64,000 nucleotides of DNA from NCBI GenBank assembly GCA_009741485.1, contig CM019216.1, positions 41,574,872 through 41,638,871 of the forward strand, written 5' to 3'. Within the stretch, counting starts at the first letter, position 1, and each line of letters starts with the position of its first letter. Positions 1 through 19,525 of the stretch are shown piece by piece. Under the pieces are notes generated by a model that did no database searches, was not told the DNA's origin, and saw only the letters and a program-made list of their open reading frames with translations. The stretch comes from Malurus cyaneus samueli (taxonomy: Eukaryota; Chordata; Aves; Passeriformes; Maluridae). The position numbers were made by a program, and so were the translations under genes.

Positions 1-2123
1 CTGTGCACAGGCTGGGGTTTTGTGAGGGCTACAGCTCTCCCGTGTGCAGAAGTGACACTGCACCTGCAAACTCGTTTCTTCCTGACGTGTAGATCAAGTA
101 AATCTGTTGTTAGGTCATAAAACCTAAAAATTTCTTCCCAAACAGAAAGTGCAAAGGGTGCAAGATGGGCAGTAACACAAATGCATTGGATAACATTGCT
201 GTAAAAGAGGATTCACAAAATTTTAAATCCTTGGTGACACCCACCTTGCAAATAATTTAACAGCCAGTCCTGTTTTTTTCCAGTACCAGCTCCCATCTCT
301 CAGAGATATTTGTGCCCTGAGAGCCTGGGCTTGCTGCTCTTCCAGGAGCTCCAGCTTCAAAGAAATGACTTTTGCCCTTTTCTCTCCACTCCAGGAAGCT
401 CATAATATTTTACTGCCTTAAATCCCACACACCAGGCTTACACCTCCAGCAGCTTCCCTGCCCGCCAGCGCTGCTACATTTTGCTCCATCCGGACTGGGA
501 CCTTGAGGTGAGAGCAGCTTCTCCTCACAGGCAGACTCTACAGCATCTTGGAACAGAAACTTTTCAGCTACACTTATAATTTCTGACCTCAGCGTTGGCT
601 GCTGCCCAGACTGCTGAAATGGTTTGCACATTGGCAGCGGGAAAGCTTTTATATAAGGGAACATAAATCATTTTCAAAAGTGTTTTAACTGTCATAAAGT
701 GTCTTGATGGGTAGCATTTAATCTAAACAGAAAATCCCCAATGCCTATGTCAATTATATGGGTTGTTTTTCTTAAGTATTGAAAGTTAGAATGTTCTTTT
801 TTATTTACATTTTATTACTTTTTACCAGTAAAAGGGAACATTTTTGTTAAACTTGGCTCATATTTGTCATTTCTCAACTTTTTTTGTGAGATTCAGAACT
901 CCCCTCCCACTGCAGAGATGAGGCTGCTGGCAGCAATGTCTACAGTGTGCCCAAGCCTGAAAAGCTGCCTGAGGTCCAGGAAATCTAGAGTTGAAGCTGA
1001 CTTAGCTCTATTACTTTAAATACATTTAAACAGGTTGTAGGTGTGCCTGGAGATCTGTAGGTCATCCACTTCAGCATTTCTAAGGTCCTGTCCATAAAGG
1101 TGAGTATTTGAAGTTTGAAGGAGGCAGTGGGTGACCATCAGCCCTCATTTAAACAGGGAGAAGGGGCTGGTGGAGCTGAGCCTCAGGCAGGGGAACTGAG
1201 GAGAAAGACAAGGTTACAGATCAAAAAGTATTCTCACTAAAGTAGTCTGCTCTTGCAAATACAAGCGGATTATAATTCTGACTGAAAACCAAACCTTTTT
1301 GCTTTAGGGAGATGAAAAGCAATTCCTGGGTTTTCATGTGAGTAAGATCAGATCAACAACTAGATTTTTGTGGAAATTCACCATTTGCACTGTAAGATAG
1401 CTGTGGAAACATACCTTCAAAGGTAAGATCATAAACTGGCTCTCCTTCATCTCCCTTTCCAGTTATGGCTTCTGCAGAGTAGATAAAAGCAATCATCAGA
1501 GACCATGGTTATCACAGGCATTTGTCACAGGGTTGTCAGTGAGCAGCTCAGCCAAGGTCACAGACGTGGGTTGCACATCAGCCTGGGGGAACAATGCTTC
1601 CGTCTCTGTTTCACTACTGAAATTTTGACAGACCTTTGGGAAGAGCCCTGCTTCCATTCCAGGAGATGGTCTCTCTCTGAACTGATGATGCATGTATTTA
1701 ATTGCTGCTCCTCTGAGAAGGTCCAGCATCTCCTGCTGGGAGAGCTCCGGCAGTGGCAGCGCTCAGCCAAGGAAGGAGTGCCCCGAAGAAAGACATCTGT
1801 CAGAGGGAGTAGGGTTAGAAGAAAGACGGATGAAAATGCAGCTGTGATTTTATGGTGAGTTAAGGCCACTAACTTCTCTCAGAAAGGAGAATTGATAAGG
1901 GTGAAATTCCTATTCAGCTGAATGAATAAGGCACTAAGGAAACCTGGTTTTGGTTTTTTGTTTTTTTTTTTTAAATAAGTCTAGTTTTGCTACATATTAA
2001 GACATTGTCAGTTATCATTAATCTCTACATAGCAAGGTAATTTTAGATGCTTTTATGCAGCATAAATAGCTGCAAAGTTATTCATGGAAAGCAGGAGGTC
2101 ATCTTCTAAGTATTGAATATACA

Positions 2124-2155
<32 letters not shown>
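2124..2155. repeat. TA dinucleotide microsatellite
   Basis: An uninterrupted run of alternating T and A, continuing into AT-rich flanks. Intergenic simple repeat with no further role visible. Confidence 0.9.
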
Positions 2156-2670
2156 AAACTGAAATGTATTTACACACTCACATTTGAAGCAAGGCAAACA
2201 CAGATAAGAAGTATGGGCAGCTAAGATGTGTGATAGACCAAAAGTGAGTAACAAAGGAACTGCCTTCTGATAAGCCTTGCTATCTTCACTTCCCTGGGGA
2301 TGTCAGGTGGGCCATGTGCGTGACCCATTCTTCGTGGTGCCTTTTTTCCTTGGTGCCACACTCCAGGCATAGAACTGTCACCAGCACGCTTATGAGGACT
2401 CTGGCACTTAACTAAACGCCTTCATAAATTAATCTCTTTATAAAACAAATAATATACTTCCCTATGGATATTTTTAGTTTTCTCATATTTCCAATTAGTT
2501 TCTTAATTGCTTACCAATTAGCTTAATGGAAAAGAGTCTTAATGTTTTCAGTTAGTTTTCCTAAATTCTTTTGGAAAAGTCCTCGATAATCAAAAGAATA
2601 CATTACTCAAACTTTTCCTCTGTTTAGAAAATGAGATGGGAATAGAGAAAATGTTTTCTGGTTTTATACA

Positions 2671-2671
<1 letters not shown>

Positions 2672-2706
<35 letters not shown>

Positions 2707-2715
2707 GTATATGTG
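2672..2715. repeat. CA dinucleotide microsatellite
   Basis: About 14 uninterrupted AC units followed by a short ATAT/GTAT mixed tail. Likely to be length-polymorphic. Confidence 0.9.
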
Positions 2716-5700
2716 AATTAAGATGTTATGATTGTTCTGGAGTTCAGTTAAGTTTTCATGGATGAAAATTGCTATTCATGCAGATCACAACATCCTCCCA
2801 CCCCTATGCCTTGTGCTGTAATTCAAGAAACCCACCAAACCCTTGGATCCACTTGTTTTTCACTAGGCATTACAGAGACACTTTGCTCCTCTGGAGCACA
2901 GAGCTTGGAAATTCTCACTGGTTATGGGACCAGTTAGGGGTCTGAAAAGAGCTGCAAAAGTGAGAGGGGGAAAACACATGTGAAATTCCTAGCTGAAGTC
3001 CACTGGCCAGATTTCTGTCTCCCCTCCTGTGGCAGGTGAAACCACCACGCTGTGAGGACTTGCTCCTTGCTTTTGCTTTTCTCCTCTGTTATGTACCTCA
3101 AAGAGCAGCCTACACAATGGCCATCCCCAGGTACACAAACACTGAAGCAGAAAAACAAAAACAATGAGGGAAAGGCCAGCTCCTTCTGCTGCACTCCCTC
3201 CCTAATGCAGGCCAGTGGGAATGGTCTCAGAAAATGTCTGCAGGATTGTCAAGGCAAAACAGGATCCCCACTGTTTTGTTTAAATAAAAAATTGAGGATA
3301 GGCAGAATCTGGGCAGAAGTAATCTCAAGAGTGTGCTAAAACAAACTGGTCAGGGCCTGTTTCTTTATCATACATTTATTTACATGCTTATTGCAGCTGG
3401 TACAATACAGGCAGGAATAAATGCATCCACAGGAATATTGGTCACCCTGCCAAAATGGACATTTCTTGCTTTCCAAGCCAGACTGGTATTTTGCACCTCA
3501 CACCACCACAGCATTTCAGGAAGTCTTGACTGGGAAAGGAGAGATCTGGCATTTGGGTTTTGGTACCCAGAAATAAGGGTACCCAAGAATTTTGATACCC
3601 AAGAGCTTATTTGGGATTTTTGAGCAGCACAGTTGTGGCATGATCAGCACAGTAGCACTTTTGTCTGAAGCAGTCAGTGCATGTCAGGCATCTGGGCTAG
3701 CATTTGTCCCTCCCTGGCTGCCCCCATTGGGCTCTCCAGCTCTCCAGCCTCAGCTCCAGCCCTGCCATCACAGGGTAGAAAAACAAGAAAAATGCCACAG
3801 CTTCTGTGCTCACTTTTCTTCCTCCCCATGGTATCTGCCCTTTCCTCAACCTCAACCTCTCCAGCTCTTTACAAACCTTGTGCTCATGTAAAGCAGTACT
3901 ACTTGCCTGGTTTTTCAGTATTTGCTGTAGAAATCCTCAGCGATTGCTTGATAAAATGCCTTGGGCTTAAAGTCGTGATAGTCCCACTCATGGTAAAGCC
4001 ACTCGAGCAGCTCCTCATCATTCCTCACTATCTGGCCACCAATGAAGCACGTCACCAAGATGCCACACCTCACCTCTCAGTTCCTGCATTTCAGAGGGAC
4101 AGCAAAGCCTCCAGGGATTAGTTAGATACAAAGCAACAGTCCTAATATCCACCAAAGGTGAAGTGGCCTGTGGTATTTTTACGCCTTTCCTACTTCTGAA
4201 ACCAAAAATCCTACCAACTGGAATGGACTGGCCAGCAACTTTTGGTGAGGTGGGCCCTAAAGGTCTGGATCCTGCTGCCTGGGAAATCATCATGCCAAAA
4301 GAAATGTGGAAGTGAAGTGACTCTATTCATCTCACGGTCCCTATTGCTACCCCTGTTGGGATGGTGGCTGGAATAAAAAGGGAAAAAGTCAAGAGGCACA
4401 AAGCCTTGCAGTTATCAGCTTGGCTGCCCTTAGGGCTGCTGAGAGATGGCAGAGTTTCATCAGTTGTAATGCTGGGGAATGAGCCTGGCAGACAAACCCT
4501 GACAGGCCAGCAAGGCAGAAAGGTCAGCACTGTGCACCCTGAGGTGGGCTCTGTGTTGTGCCTCTGCCACAGTGCCAAGTTTCCCAGGGAAAGTCTGCCA
4601 AACCCTGTGAGGATTGCAGCTTCTTGCTTGCTCATTTGCACTGCCAGAGCTGCATTGAGGGACTTGATGAAAGATGCTGAGCTGTGATGTGTGTGACACT
4701 TTGTACAGCACTGCACAGCTGTAACATTGCTTGGAGGTGTAGGAACTGGGAGGTGAGGATGATGCAGTGCAGACCCCTGCCCTGAGCAGCACGGAGCCGA
4801 GTCCATAAAGTCTCAGTGCTGGTGCCTGCACCTGGCAGCACCAAAGAAAAGCAGAAACATGAAATTTGGAATATTTTCTTCCCAAGAGCTGATGCCAGGT
4901 GCAGGCTTCAAGCCCACACCCCTCCCTGCTATTTCCAAAGTGGCACTGGGCTGAAGCCAAGGGGCTACCTCTGCCCTGAACTTGGCCACATGGAAGACCA
5001 GGTGCTGGGGCAGCCCCACCACCATCACTGCCACAGACACCCACAGCTGGCCCATGGCAACCTGGCCACCACGAGTTTGAGTCTGTCAACAGGGCCCACC
5101 CAGTTCCTAATTTGTTGCTCCTAACAGCAACACCAGACACCAACCCACACCCTACCCTTCATTTCTAAGCACTTCCCAAACCTAATATAAGCAGTTTTCA
5201 ACCGTGTTGGTGGTTAGAAAATGCTCCAATTTCTGTTTTCCCCTGAAGGAAGGAAAACAAGGTTACAAAGAAATCATGTAGCAGAGCAAAGGACTGAAGC
5301 CAGCTCTTTCCAGAGCTCTTGATGAATGCTGTCAGGATCACTTAAAAGAAAGGATGAAGAGCCTTTGGCTAATAGCAAATGCCCAGCCAAAAGCAGTAAG
5401 TAAAAGCAAAAACCTGAGAGAACTGCTTCCCCACTATGCTCCCAGCCTCCAGTGAGCCTCTGCTCAAGGATTTCCTGCTATCTCTGTTTAATTCCCCCTG
5501 GCAGCTCTTTTTCTTTTGAACTTCTTTGCTTTTCAGGCAAATGTAAAAATGTGGCATCCACAAGTTTCAGTGGCAAAGAGCTTTACAGCTTAATTACACC
5601 CTGTGTGAAGTGTGTGTCTCCTTTTGACGCAAAAACTCCTGCCCACAGCTGTATTTGCTGGGCACTGCTGAGGCATCATTCCTGCCAGCAGCGCGTGGAC

Positions 5701-8168
5701 AGAGCAGTTCCAGAGGGGTCGTGGCTTCGCAGCAAAGCTTTGTGCCACCGCGGCAGCTTCGCTCTCTTTCGGCTCACGCAGCACAAGCAAAAGCTGCTTT
5801 GTGTGACAGCTGTAGGTACAGCTCGGGCTTCTGTCAGCACGGCTGGCTCAGGTCACTTTTCATCCCTGAGCACAGTGAATTTTAGGAGCCACTGATGTTA
5901 GAAGTGACAAAACTGAATTTCTGTGTAGTTTTTAAAAAATTGTGTAACTTTTCATGATGTCATGGCGCAACAGAACAATTGTCACATCTCCAGGAAAAAT
6001 ACATCTTTGATGAATCGAAATCCTGTTGCATATGAGACAGTTGTGATTTTCATGCAGAACAAACCTGCTGAATTTAAAAAACCCAAACCAATTGATTTCT
6101 CATCTTAATAACAATGTGCATTTTTCCCCACAGCTGTATATCCTACTGGCTTTATAAAGTGATACATTTTTATATAGCCACAGAGTCAGAACTAAAAAGC
6201 CCATAGCTTCTTAGCCAAATGTTGCTAAATTACACGTGTCTATAAAAAACCCACACTGAGAAAGAAATCTCAGGTTGCAGACAGGCCTCCTCCAGATAGC
6301 CCTGAATTCTCTCTGGTCTGGCTTAGTGCTAGTTTCCTACAGTGATTCATTAGGGCAATGTTATTTTAAGAGATTTTTTGGGATTTGTAGCAATGCTGGA
6401 TTTGAAGAGCTCCATCCTTGCAATATCAAACCTGAAGATGATCACATTCTGAAGGTTTAGCTACAACAGCTGCTCCCTTGCCTGAAAGATCTGTGCACAA
6501 GATACTATCATTTCATATGATGATTTTCTACTGAAAAAATGTAGAAAAAATAGGCAGACAAAACAGTTTGGACAAGGAGACATGTTAAAATGGTAAGACA
6601 AGGCAGTTTTAATTCCCAGCCAGGTCCTGGGTGGCAGCAGATGAGCTGATGTGTGACAGGAGGTAACTGCAAGCAGCACATGCAACTGAAGGGATGTTTT
6701 GTGGGCGGTGGCTCAGTGATGCAAAGGAAAGCCTTTTCCTTCCCCCTCCCAAACATCGGTAGCATGGCTGCCAGAGCCTCTGTAGGCTGTAAGCTAAGCA
6801 GAATCAAATTCTGGTAGCCAGAACATATGGCTTCTGCTATAGCCCAAAAAAAGTCTATAGCAGCCTTATGTAAAGTCCAGAGGAGAAGCAGCTTGAGTCA
6901 AATATAAAATCAGTAAAGCTTCAGAAAATACTCTCTCGGCTGTCTATTTTTCCCCACATCCATCTTTTTAGCTTGATACAGATTAATAGAACTGAAGTTT
7001 ATTTGGCCTTTTGAAACATCTTTTTTTTCTCCTTTTTGCACCGGAACACTTCAGAATTAAACCCAGAGCAATCCACTACATACTATTTTTTTAAAAAATC
7101 CTGAGATTGATGTCTGCATGTTGTAATTGTTCTTAAATTTATACACAAATTGTGTTATTGGAATTTAATTCTGCACATACATAGGACTGGGCTCCTGTTA
7201 AGCCTTCTTCTTTGAAAAAAACCCTTTTTTTTACTGATAATTTCTCGGCATTCTTACTGTGATAGTGGGCAAAAAATGGGAATTGATTATAAATGTACTG
7301 GTAATAGTCAGCTGAAAATCAAAGTCAAAAAGTAAAGCAACAATTTGCCTAAGAAACATAACAAGCATTAACAGGACTGTTTTCTGAAAATTTATGCTGA
7401 GTATTTTTTTAAAACAAGAGTATGCCAAGAACCACCAATTATTTATTGTCTCAATCTATTCTGTTTTTTATTTCTCCTTATCTCATCACTTGGTTATTCA
7501 GGTATATTAAATTCTATTCAACAGGTTGCCAATAATGAAAACAATGTATGCTAAAATCCTGAACTGGGTGACTAACATTGATTTCAGACTCTATTACCTG
7601 TTTATGACAACATGATATTGCTATGCAAGCCTGTTCATGGTACTCAGATGAGCATAAATGTTTTGCAGGTGATAAGAGTTAGATGTGAATTTGCTGTTTT
7701 GCTTGCCAGCTGTGGCAGAATGTGCTGTGCTGCATTCAGGTTTGAGAGGAAATAAATTACCACAAAGGAAAGTATGGAAAGCACACAAGGTTGTGCAGTA
7801 CCTTTAAACAGTGATACTGAAAGCCTTTCAAAGGTTGTGCAGCAATGCTCTTGGAAACTTGAAGTACTTTGAAGAGTGCATACCCTGACACAAGGCCCAA
7901 GAATTTTGCTTCTGTGTGAATCTCAGAGGGTTTTCTTGCTCCAGCCTCTCCACCTATTGCAGCTGCAGTGGTTTCAGTTCCTTTCAGTCCAATATAGCAT
8001 TTGAAAAGAACTGAGAAACAGAACAGAAAGCAGACAGAATTAATGAAAAAAATTACATACACGCACACGTATATATACATACACATTTGAGAGAGACCCC
8101 CACATGATGGCACCGAAGGAGAGCTGCTAGAGGTCACCCAGATGGAGACATCTTGGTGAAGGGCACAT

Positions 8169-8395
8169 AAAATCACAGGATGGGTCAGACTGGAAGGAAC
8201 CACAGAGGGTCATCTAGTCCAACCTCCCTGCTCAGGCAGAGTCATCCCAGAGCACATGGTACAGGACTGCATTCAGACAGTTCTGGAATGTCTCCAGTGA
8301 GGGAGACTCCACAGCTTCTCTGTCAATGTCTTCCAGTACTTGGTCATTCACACAGGAAAGAAATTCTTCCTCATGTCAGAAAAATTTGCAGGACA
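8169..8395 (-). mobile_element. CR1 LINE 3' fragment
   Basis: The plus strand reads as the reverse complement of a CR1 3' end: an 'aatcacaggatgg' start, then phrases equivalent to 'ggaaggaaccacagagggtcat', 'ctagtccaacctccctgctcaggcag' and 'gagactccacagcttctctg'. The element therefore lies on the minus strand with its 3' terminus at the left. It is 5'-truncated, as is usual for CR1. Confidence 0.85.
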
Positions 8396-11350
8396 GGGTA
8401 GGAAGTTTGCTAACTAAAGCAAAACTCTGCTTCCTGCTGTTCCAAAGATACTTTCAATCAGGCAGGGTTAAATTATTAGCTAGAAATGAGCAGTGAGCAT
8501 ACCACAGTGTGATGCTGAGAATATGCCTGGATGGGTTTTTCCATTTGGAAGAATTGCTTAGGACAGATATGATCAGTAGTCCCTCTGTTGTGGGAAACCA
8601 CTTATTGTTACCATGTTTTATAGAGGATCTGAAAAGGGATAGAACATAGAGAACTGTGGTAGTTCACGGGACTGCAACTCTGCAAGAAGCAGACTCTTTA
8701 ATTAGTCTCCAATGAATAGAAAGATAAAGAGGTCACGAAATCATAGCTCTGGAGAGTATGGCATTACCTCTTCTTTCTCTGTTCTTGGAGAGAACCTGCA
8801 GTGCAGAAGTACTGGGAAAAAGCCTGCATAGATGGACTTTTGACCATGTGGAGATAAGCATACCCAGGAAGCACCCTTGACTGCTTCCGTACTCCAGGGC
8901 ACACCTGCTTTGCAAACCGGCCTCCTCCCAGCCACTCCCAACTCACTCAGCTTCTCCTGGATAAGGACACTTAAACACAGGATACCGTCAGAGTCTACTG
9001 CAGAGTTGGAACACATGTGCAGATAGGAAATGTACCAGGCTGCTGTGCTCACACAGGCACTGGGTTGGTTGGTGATCAGGAATGAATCCCATAATAGCTT
9101 TCACTTAAGGTGAAGTGGGGAAAGACTGAAAAACCCACACCCAAGCACACCAGGATAGGTAATAGCAAACACCAGCCATGACCTTCACCATGATTACTAA
9201 CCACCTACAACAGTAAAATGAGTCTTTCATAAACAAAGAGATGCAAACAAAACTCTTCCTTAACTGGCAAGATCAATGCCAGGCTCAATATCCCTGATTT
9301 TAACTTGTGAATAGGCATTCAGTTGGAAAGAGTTTGTGAGGAGATAGGAGTCATCTCCTTTTCCTCTTATATGCTAAGAGGTAATTGCTGCACAACCCCT
9401 AGTAGTGCTTTCTTTAGTCCCCCTGAGCAGAAGAGAGAGCATAAACCAAGTGTTTAAAAAAACCTTGAAAAGTTACACCTGTTGAGATGAATCTTTTCCT
9501 ACTGGTAGGATCATTTGCTTTCACAGCCCATATGAAATAAATACTCTGATATTCATCTATGAAAAAACAAGTTGCTGGACTGGAAGGCCAGGCAGGGGAA
9601 ATACACAATAGGCAAATACAGGCTTCAGAGTGTGTTTGCTTTACCTGTCAGGGATTTATTTCAACTTGCACCTGGAGAGCCAACCAAAATCTTCCAAAAA
9701 AGCCAAAATCTGATAAACTTGCATTTTGGGAAAAAGAAAAAAGTGAAATCCTATTAGAGTTTAACTACACTGGGTAACTTACGAATGAAGCAGAGGAAAC
9801 ACACAATGGTGTTAAATGCTCACAAAACCGGATCTTTCTATAGTCCTCTTACTGCCCTGCATTTATGTCTAAAACCTTAATCTCATTTTAACATAGTAAG
9901 CAGTGAGACGGATTTGCTAGGATTAGTCTATGAGAGAAAAAAAGAAGTTAAGGTGTTTACTGGCTGACAGAGCTGTTCTGAAACGTAGTTTTTAAGGGAT
10001 GCGGTTTTTTTTTCCTAAATAATTCTTAGCGGCAGCTGGACAGAAAAACAAAGCTTTGTTTGAAGGAGTTTCCTTTCAAATTCAAAGCAATCCTAGACTT
10101 CAGCTGTAGCCTTAAAATGCACACACAGAAAACAGATTCAATTTCATCTTTTAACAGAAATGCATTCACTAGAGAGGAAGCAAATGGTGTCCAAAAAGCA
10201 ACATTTGTGGTATGAGAAGGCACGCCAGCTTCTTGAGTGCAAGCTACAATATGTGCTGACAGCTTAAGCAATGCAGGGTGCAAGATTAGTCATTGCCGTG
10301 CTATTCACAGCAGCTCGTTTCTTCACTGCTAATTTGCAGAAGAGCATAACACAATTCCGAACACAAAACTTCAGGTTTTTTAGTTATAGGGAAAGCACTG
10401 AGAAAGCATTATGTGACAGTGTCTTGGGTAATTGTAACATGGAACTGAATCCTGCAAGGATAACTGCAGGATTTTTTGTTTATCTGCATGATAAACAAAA
10501 TATAATTCAAAAAAGGGAAGTATTGAACAGTTACTTACTGGTAGCCTTATAATTTACCTTGTAACCCATTTTTAAGCATTTCAGGATTTGTAAATATATG
10601 GCAGAGAATGAATACAGTGCAAGTTCCTGTAAATTTCTGACCAGACAGTAGTCTGGCTGTACTGTAAAGTGTTCTAGATAAAAGCAGAAGTTTTAGGATG
10701 AAACTGCCAGAATGCTTACTGTAAGTTTATACAATTAATCAGCAAGATTGTCTTAACTGTTGTAACAGGCTTTACTGCATTTGTTTATCTGTGCATCAAG
10801 ACTTCAAGCTTCTCAGGCAGAACTGCAGAATATGCTGGTTCACTTTCGTGGCAGAAAGTATGCAAATTTTATTTCTCTATTCTGAGAGGGAAGGTGAAAA
10901 GCCTGAACAGAGCTTTGCTGTGGGATGGCTTGTTGCTTTTTTGGTTGGTTTTTTTTTTTTATTTCCCCATTCATTCAATTCCACTGTCCAACCCTTACAT
11001 AATCCATTTATATAAAAGAGATCCAGTACTTTGAAAAAATAGAGATACTTAGTCAAACTTCTGCAGCATGCAGTCAAGAGTGGGCCAATGAGGTCTGGAC
11101 ATGGAACAAAGGATATTATAAAAAATGTGGATAATTTTGCTTTTAAATTTACCTTTTTTTAGATTTTTCATTTGTTGTAACATAAAACATCAATGCAAAT
11201 CACAGGTATGACATTTTAAAGCTGATATGACAGTTAAGCATATTCTTTTACGTAACAGTGGCATTTTATCTGGATTTTAATACACCACTCCAACCATGCA
11301 AAGTGTTACTAGTAGTTAAACCTGAAAACACAAAGCACGTATTTTGGCAT

Positions 11351-11356
11351 TTTATT
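11351..11356 (-). terminator. Candidate ZBTB24 polyadenylation signal
   Basis: Canonical AATAAA read on the minus strand, about 1.16 kb after the ZBTB24 stop. It is the first such hexamer encountered in gene orientation. Use as the main site is an inference. Confidence 0.4.
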
Positions 11357-11679
11357 ACAATATCAAATCCTTTTTGTTAACAGTCAGTTATTGAAAACAA
11401 TCTACACACATCTAATTTAGTCAACAAAAATAGCTGTACAACTTTAAGTGATGTGCCTCATTTATGTAACTCACTATGCTCTGCAGTGGCTCTTCATTCT
11501 TTAAGTCCTCACATAAACAATTACCAGTCTTAACATATATTAAACTAAGATTACATTCTTCTCTCAAAAGTACAAAAAAATAACTCTTTAAATATACAGT
11601 AGCTCCTAAGCTTCGACAGAATCCTGTCAGGAAGAGAGTTCTGCACTTCAATAGACAGTGCCTTCAACATCGAGAACTC

Positions 11680-11852
11680 TTCAAAGTGCTTGGCAGAGTG
11701 TGTGAACACTATCCCCACTTTCTAGATGATGAAATAAGGCACAGAAGTCAACTACCTTGCCCACAGTCACACAGAGAGTGAGTGGTAGAACTAACAGAGC
11801 AGAATTTGGGGGTTTCAGTTCTCCAGTGTAACCACCACATCTCACTGCCACT
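11680..11852 (+). mobile_element. MIR-like CORE-SINE inside the ZBTB24 3' UTR
   Basis: The plus strand follows the MIR consensus in order: a 'tatccccactttctagatgatgaaa' segment, 'aggcacagaag', 'cttgcccacagtcacacag', 'gagtggtagaact', then a degraded 'tctccagtgtaaccacca' tail. MIRs are ancient amniote SINEs and are rare and strongly decayed in birds. It is inserted antisense to ZBTB24. Boundaries are approximate. Confidence 0.75.
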
Positions 11853-12513
11853 ATTCAAGTGCAATGGCTTAAACATTTCTGAGGAGCAATTGTATAGCAC
11901 ACAGTAAACAGAAGGGAAGATTCAGAGCCGGTTAACGACTGCAACAGTTTCAACCCAAACCAAATAAATTTGGTAGTCAGTAAATAATGCACTTCAGGGA
12001 ATGATTACATAGAGAATTATATACTAACCTGCAGAGAGAAAGCTCATTAAACATAAGACATATGGTGTTAGCTTTGCAAAAAGTACTGGTTGTCTTAAGC
12101 TTAACAGTAGCTCTGGTAATGTTAAGTTTGTCAGAGAAGTGGTACTTTCTGATCAGCAGATGTCCTAAACATTGTTCTCCTACCAGCAAGGTGCACTTCT
12201 CCAGAGAGTCACACAGAAATGCATAGAAGGGCTACATATCTCCTCAGTAGGCAGAGATGTGTATGAGGCACAAAACCCCACTTTAATTGGTTGTGAGGTA
12301 TGGACTAAGTGGTAAAGAAATACTAATCCGGAAAAAACAAAATACTCTAAAATAAATAAGGTTAAGAAAACTGAGTCACCCATCTAAAATCACCAAGAAA
12401 TGCATCTTCAGATAGCTTATGTTGCAAAAAAACCCCTGGTGTGACATGTCACACATGTCCTGCTTGGATGAGAAGCACTGTCTGGCCCAGCCCTCTGCTG
12501 ACAAACAAGCATT

Positions 12514-19149
<6,636 letters not shown>

Positions 19150-19525
19150 TTTAGTGATGAATATGAGAGGAGGTGCCTAGAAAAACAGAATAGTTTTCAT
19201 GAAGAATTATTTTAACACTTGGCATTATAAGACACCAAGTATTATTTGTTATACCAGTAGAGTCCAAGAGTTTCTGAAGCAATTCTCAATCCTCCAAACT
19301 TTTGAAAAATCAACACTATTGCTGACATGAAGTTTCTTCAAAAAGTATTTTTAAATCCTGCGAAATGGCTACAGATAGTTCCTTGGATCAGAATTACTGC
19401 CTATCATTTTTTTATCTCTGATGTACTGTGAACTCCAGTGTATCTAAAAAAAAATGCTACACCATCTTCTGAAACTAAAACAATCAGACAAAAAGAACTC
19501 CTTGTTCACATCTCCTTAGTAGAGA

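Larger units (their letters stand above)
1..11334. other. Intergenic region downstream of ZBTB24, no exon recognised
   Basis: I found no convincing coding exon on either strand. Open frames here are short or have no recognisable domain and no flanking splice sites that join into a longer frame. The identifiable contents are a TA and a CA microsatellite (2.1 and 2.7 kb) and one CR1 fragment (8.2 kb). A locally GC-rich patch at about 4.4-5.1 kb holds a 227-codon minus-strand frame of no recognisable family. In human the next gene in this direction is MICAL1; nothing resembling its exons was seen. Confidence 0.55.
11335..12513 (-). other. ZBTB24: Probable ZBTB24 3' UTR
   Basis: Sequence downstream of the ZBTB24 stop codon. 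The first AATAAA hexamer I see in gene orientation is at 11351-11356, giving a UTR of roughly 1.2 kb. Further hexamers occur at about 10.87 and 10.96 kb, so a longer form is possible. The UTR contains an ancient MIR-type SINE at about 11.68-11.85 kb. The end point is inferred without transcript data. Confidence 0.4.

Noticed and set aside
1505..1869. Overlapping frames of 103-117 codons on both strands
   Set aside because: No recognisable domain, no splice continuity, similar length on both strands as expected by chance.
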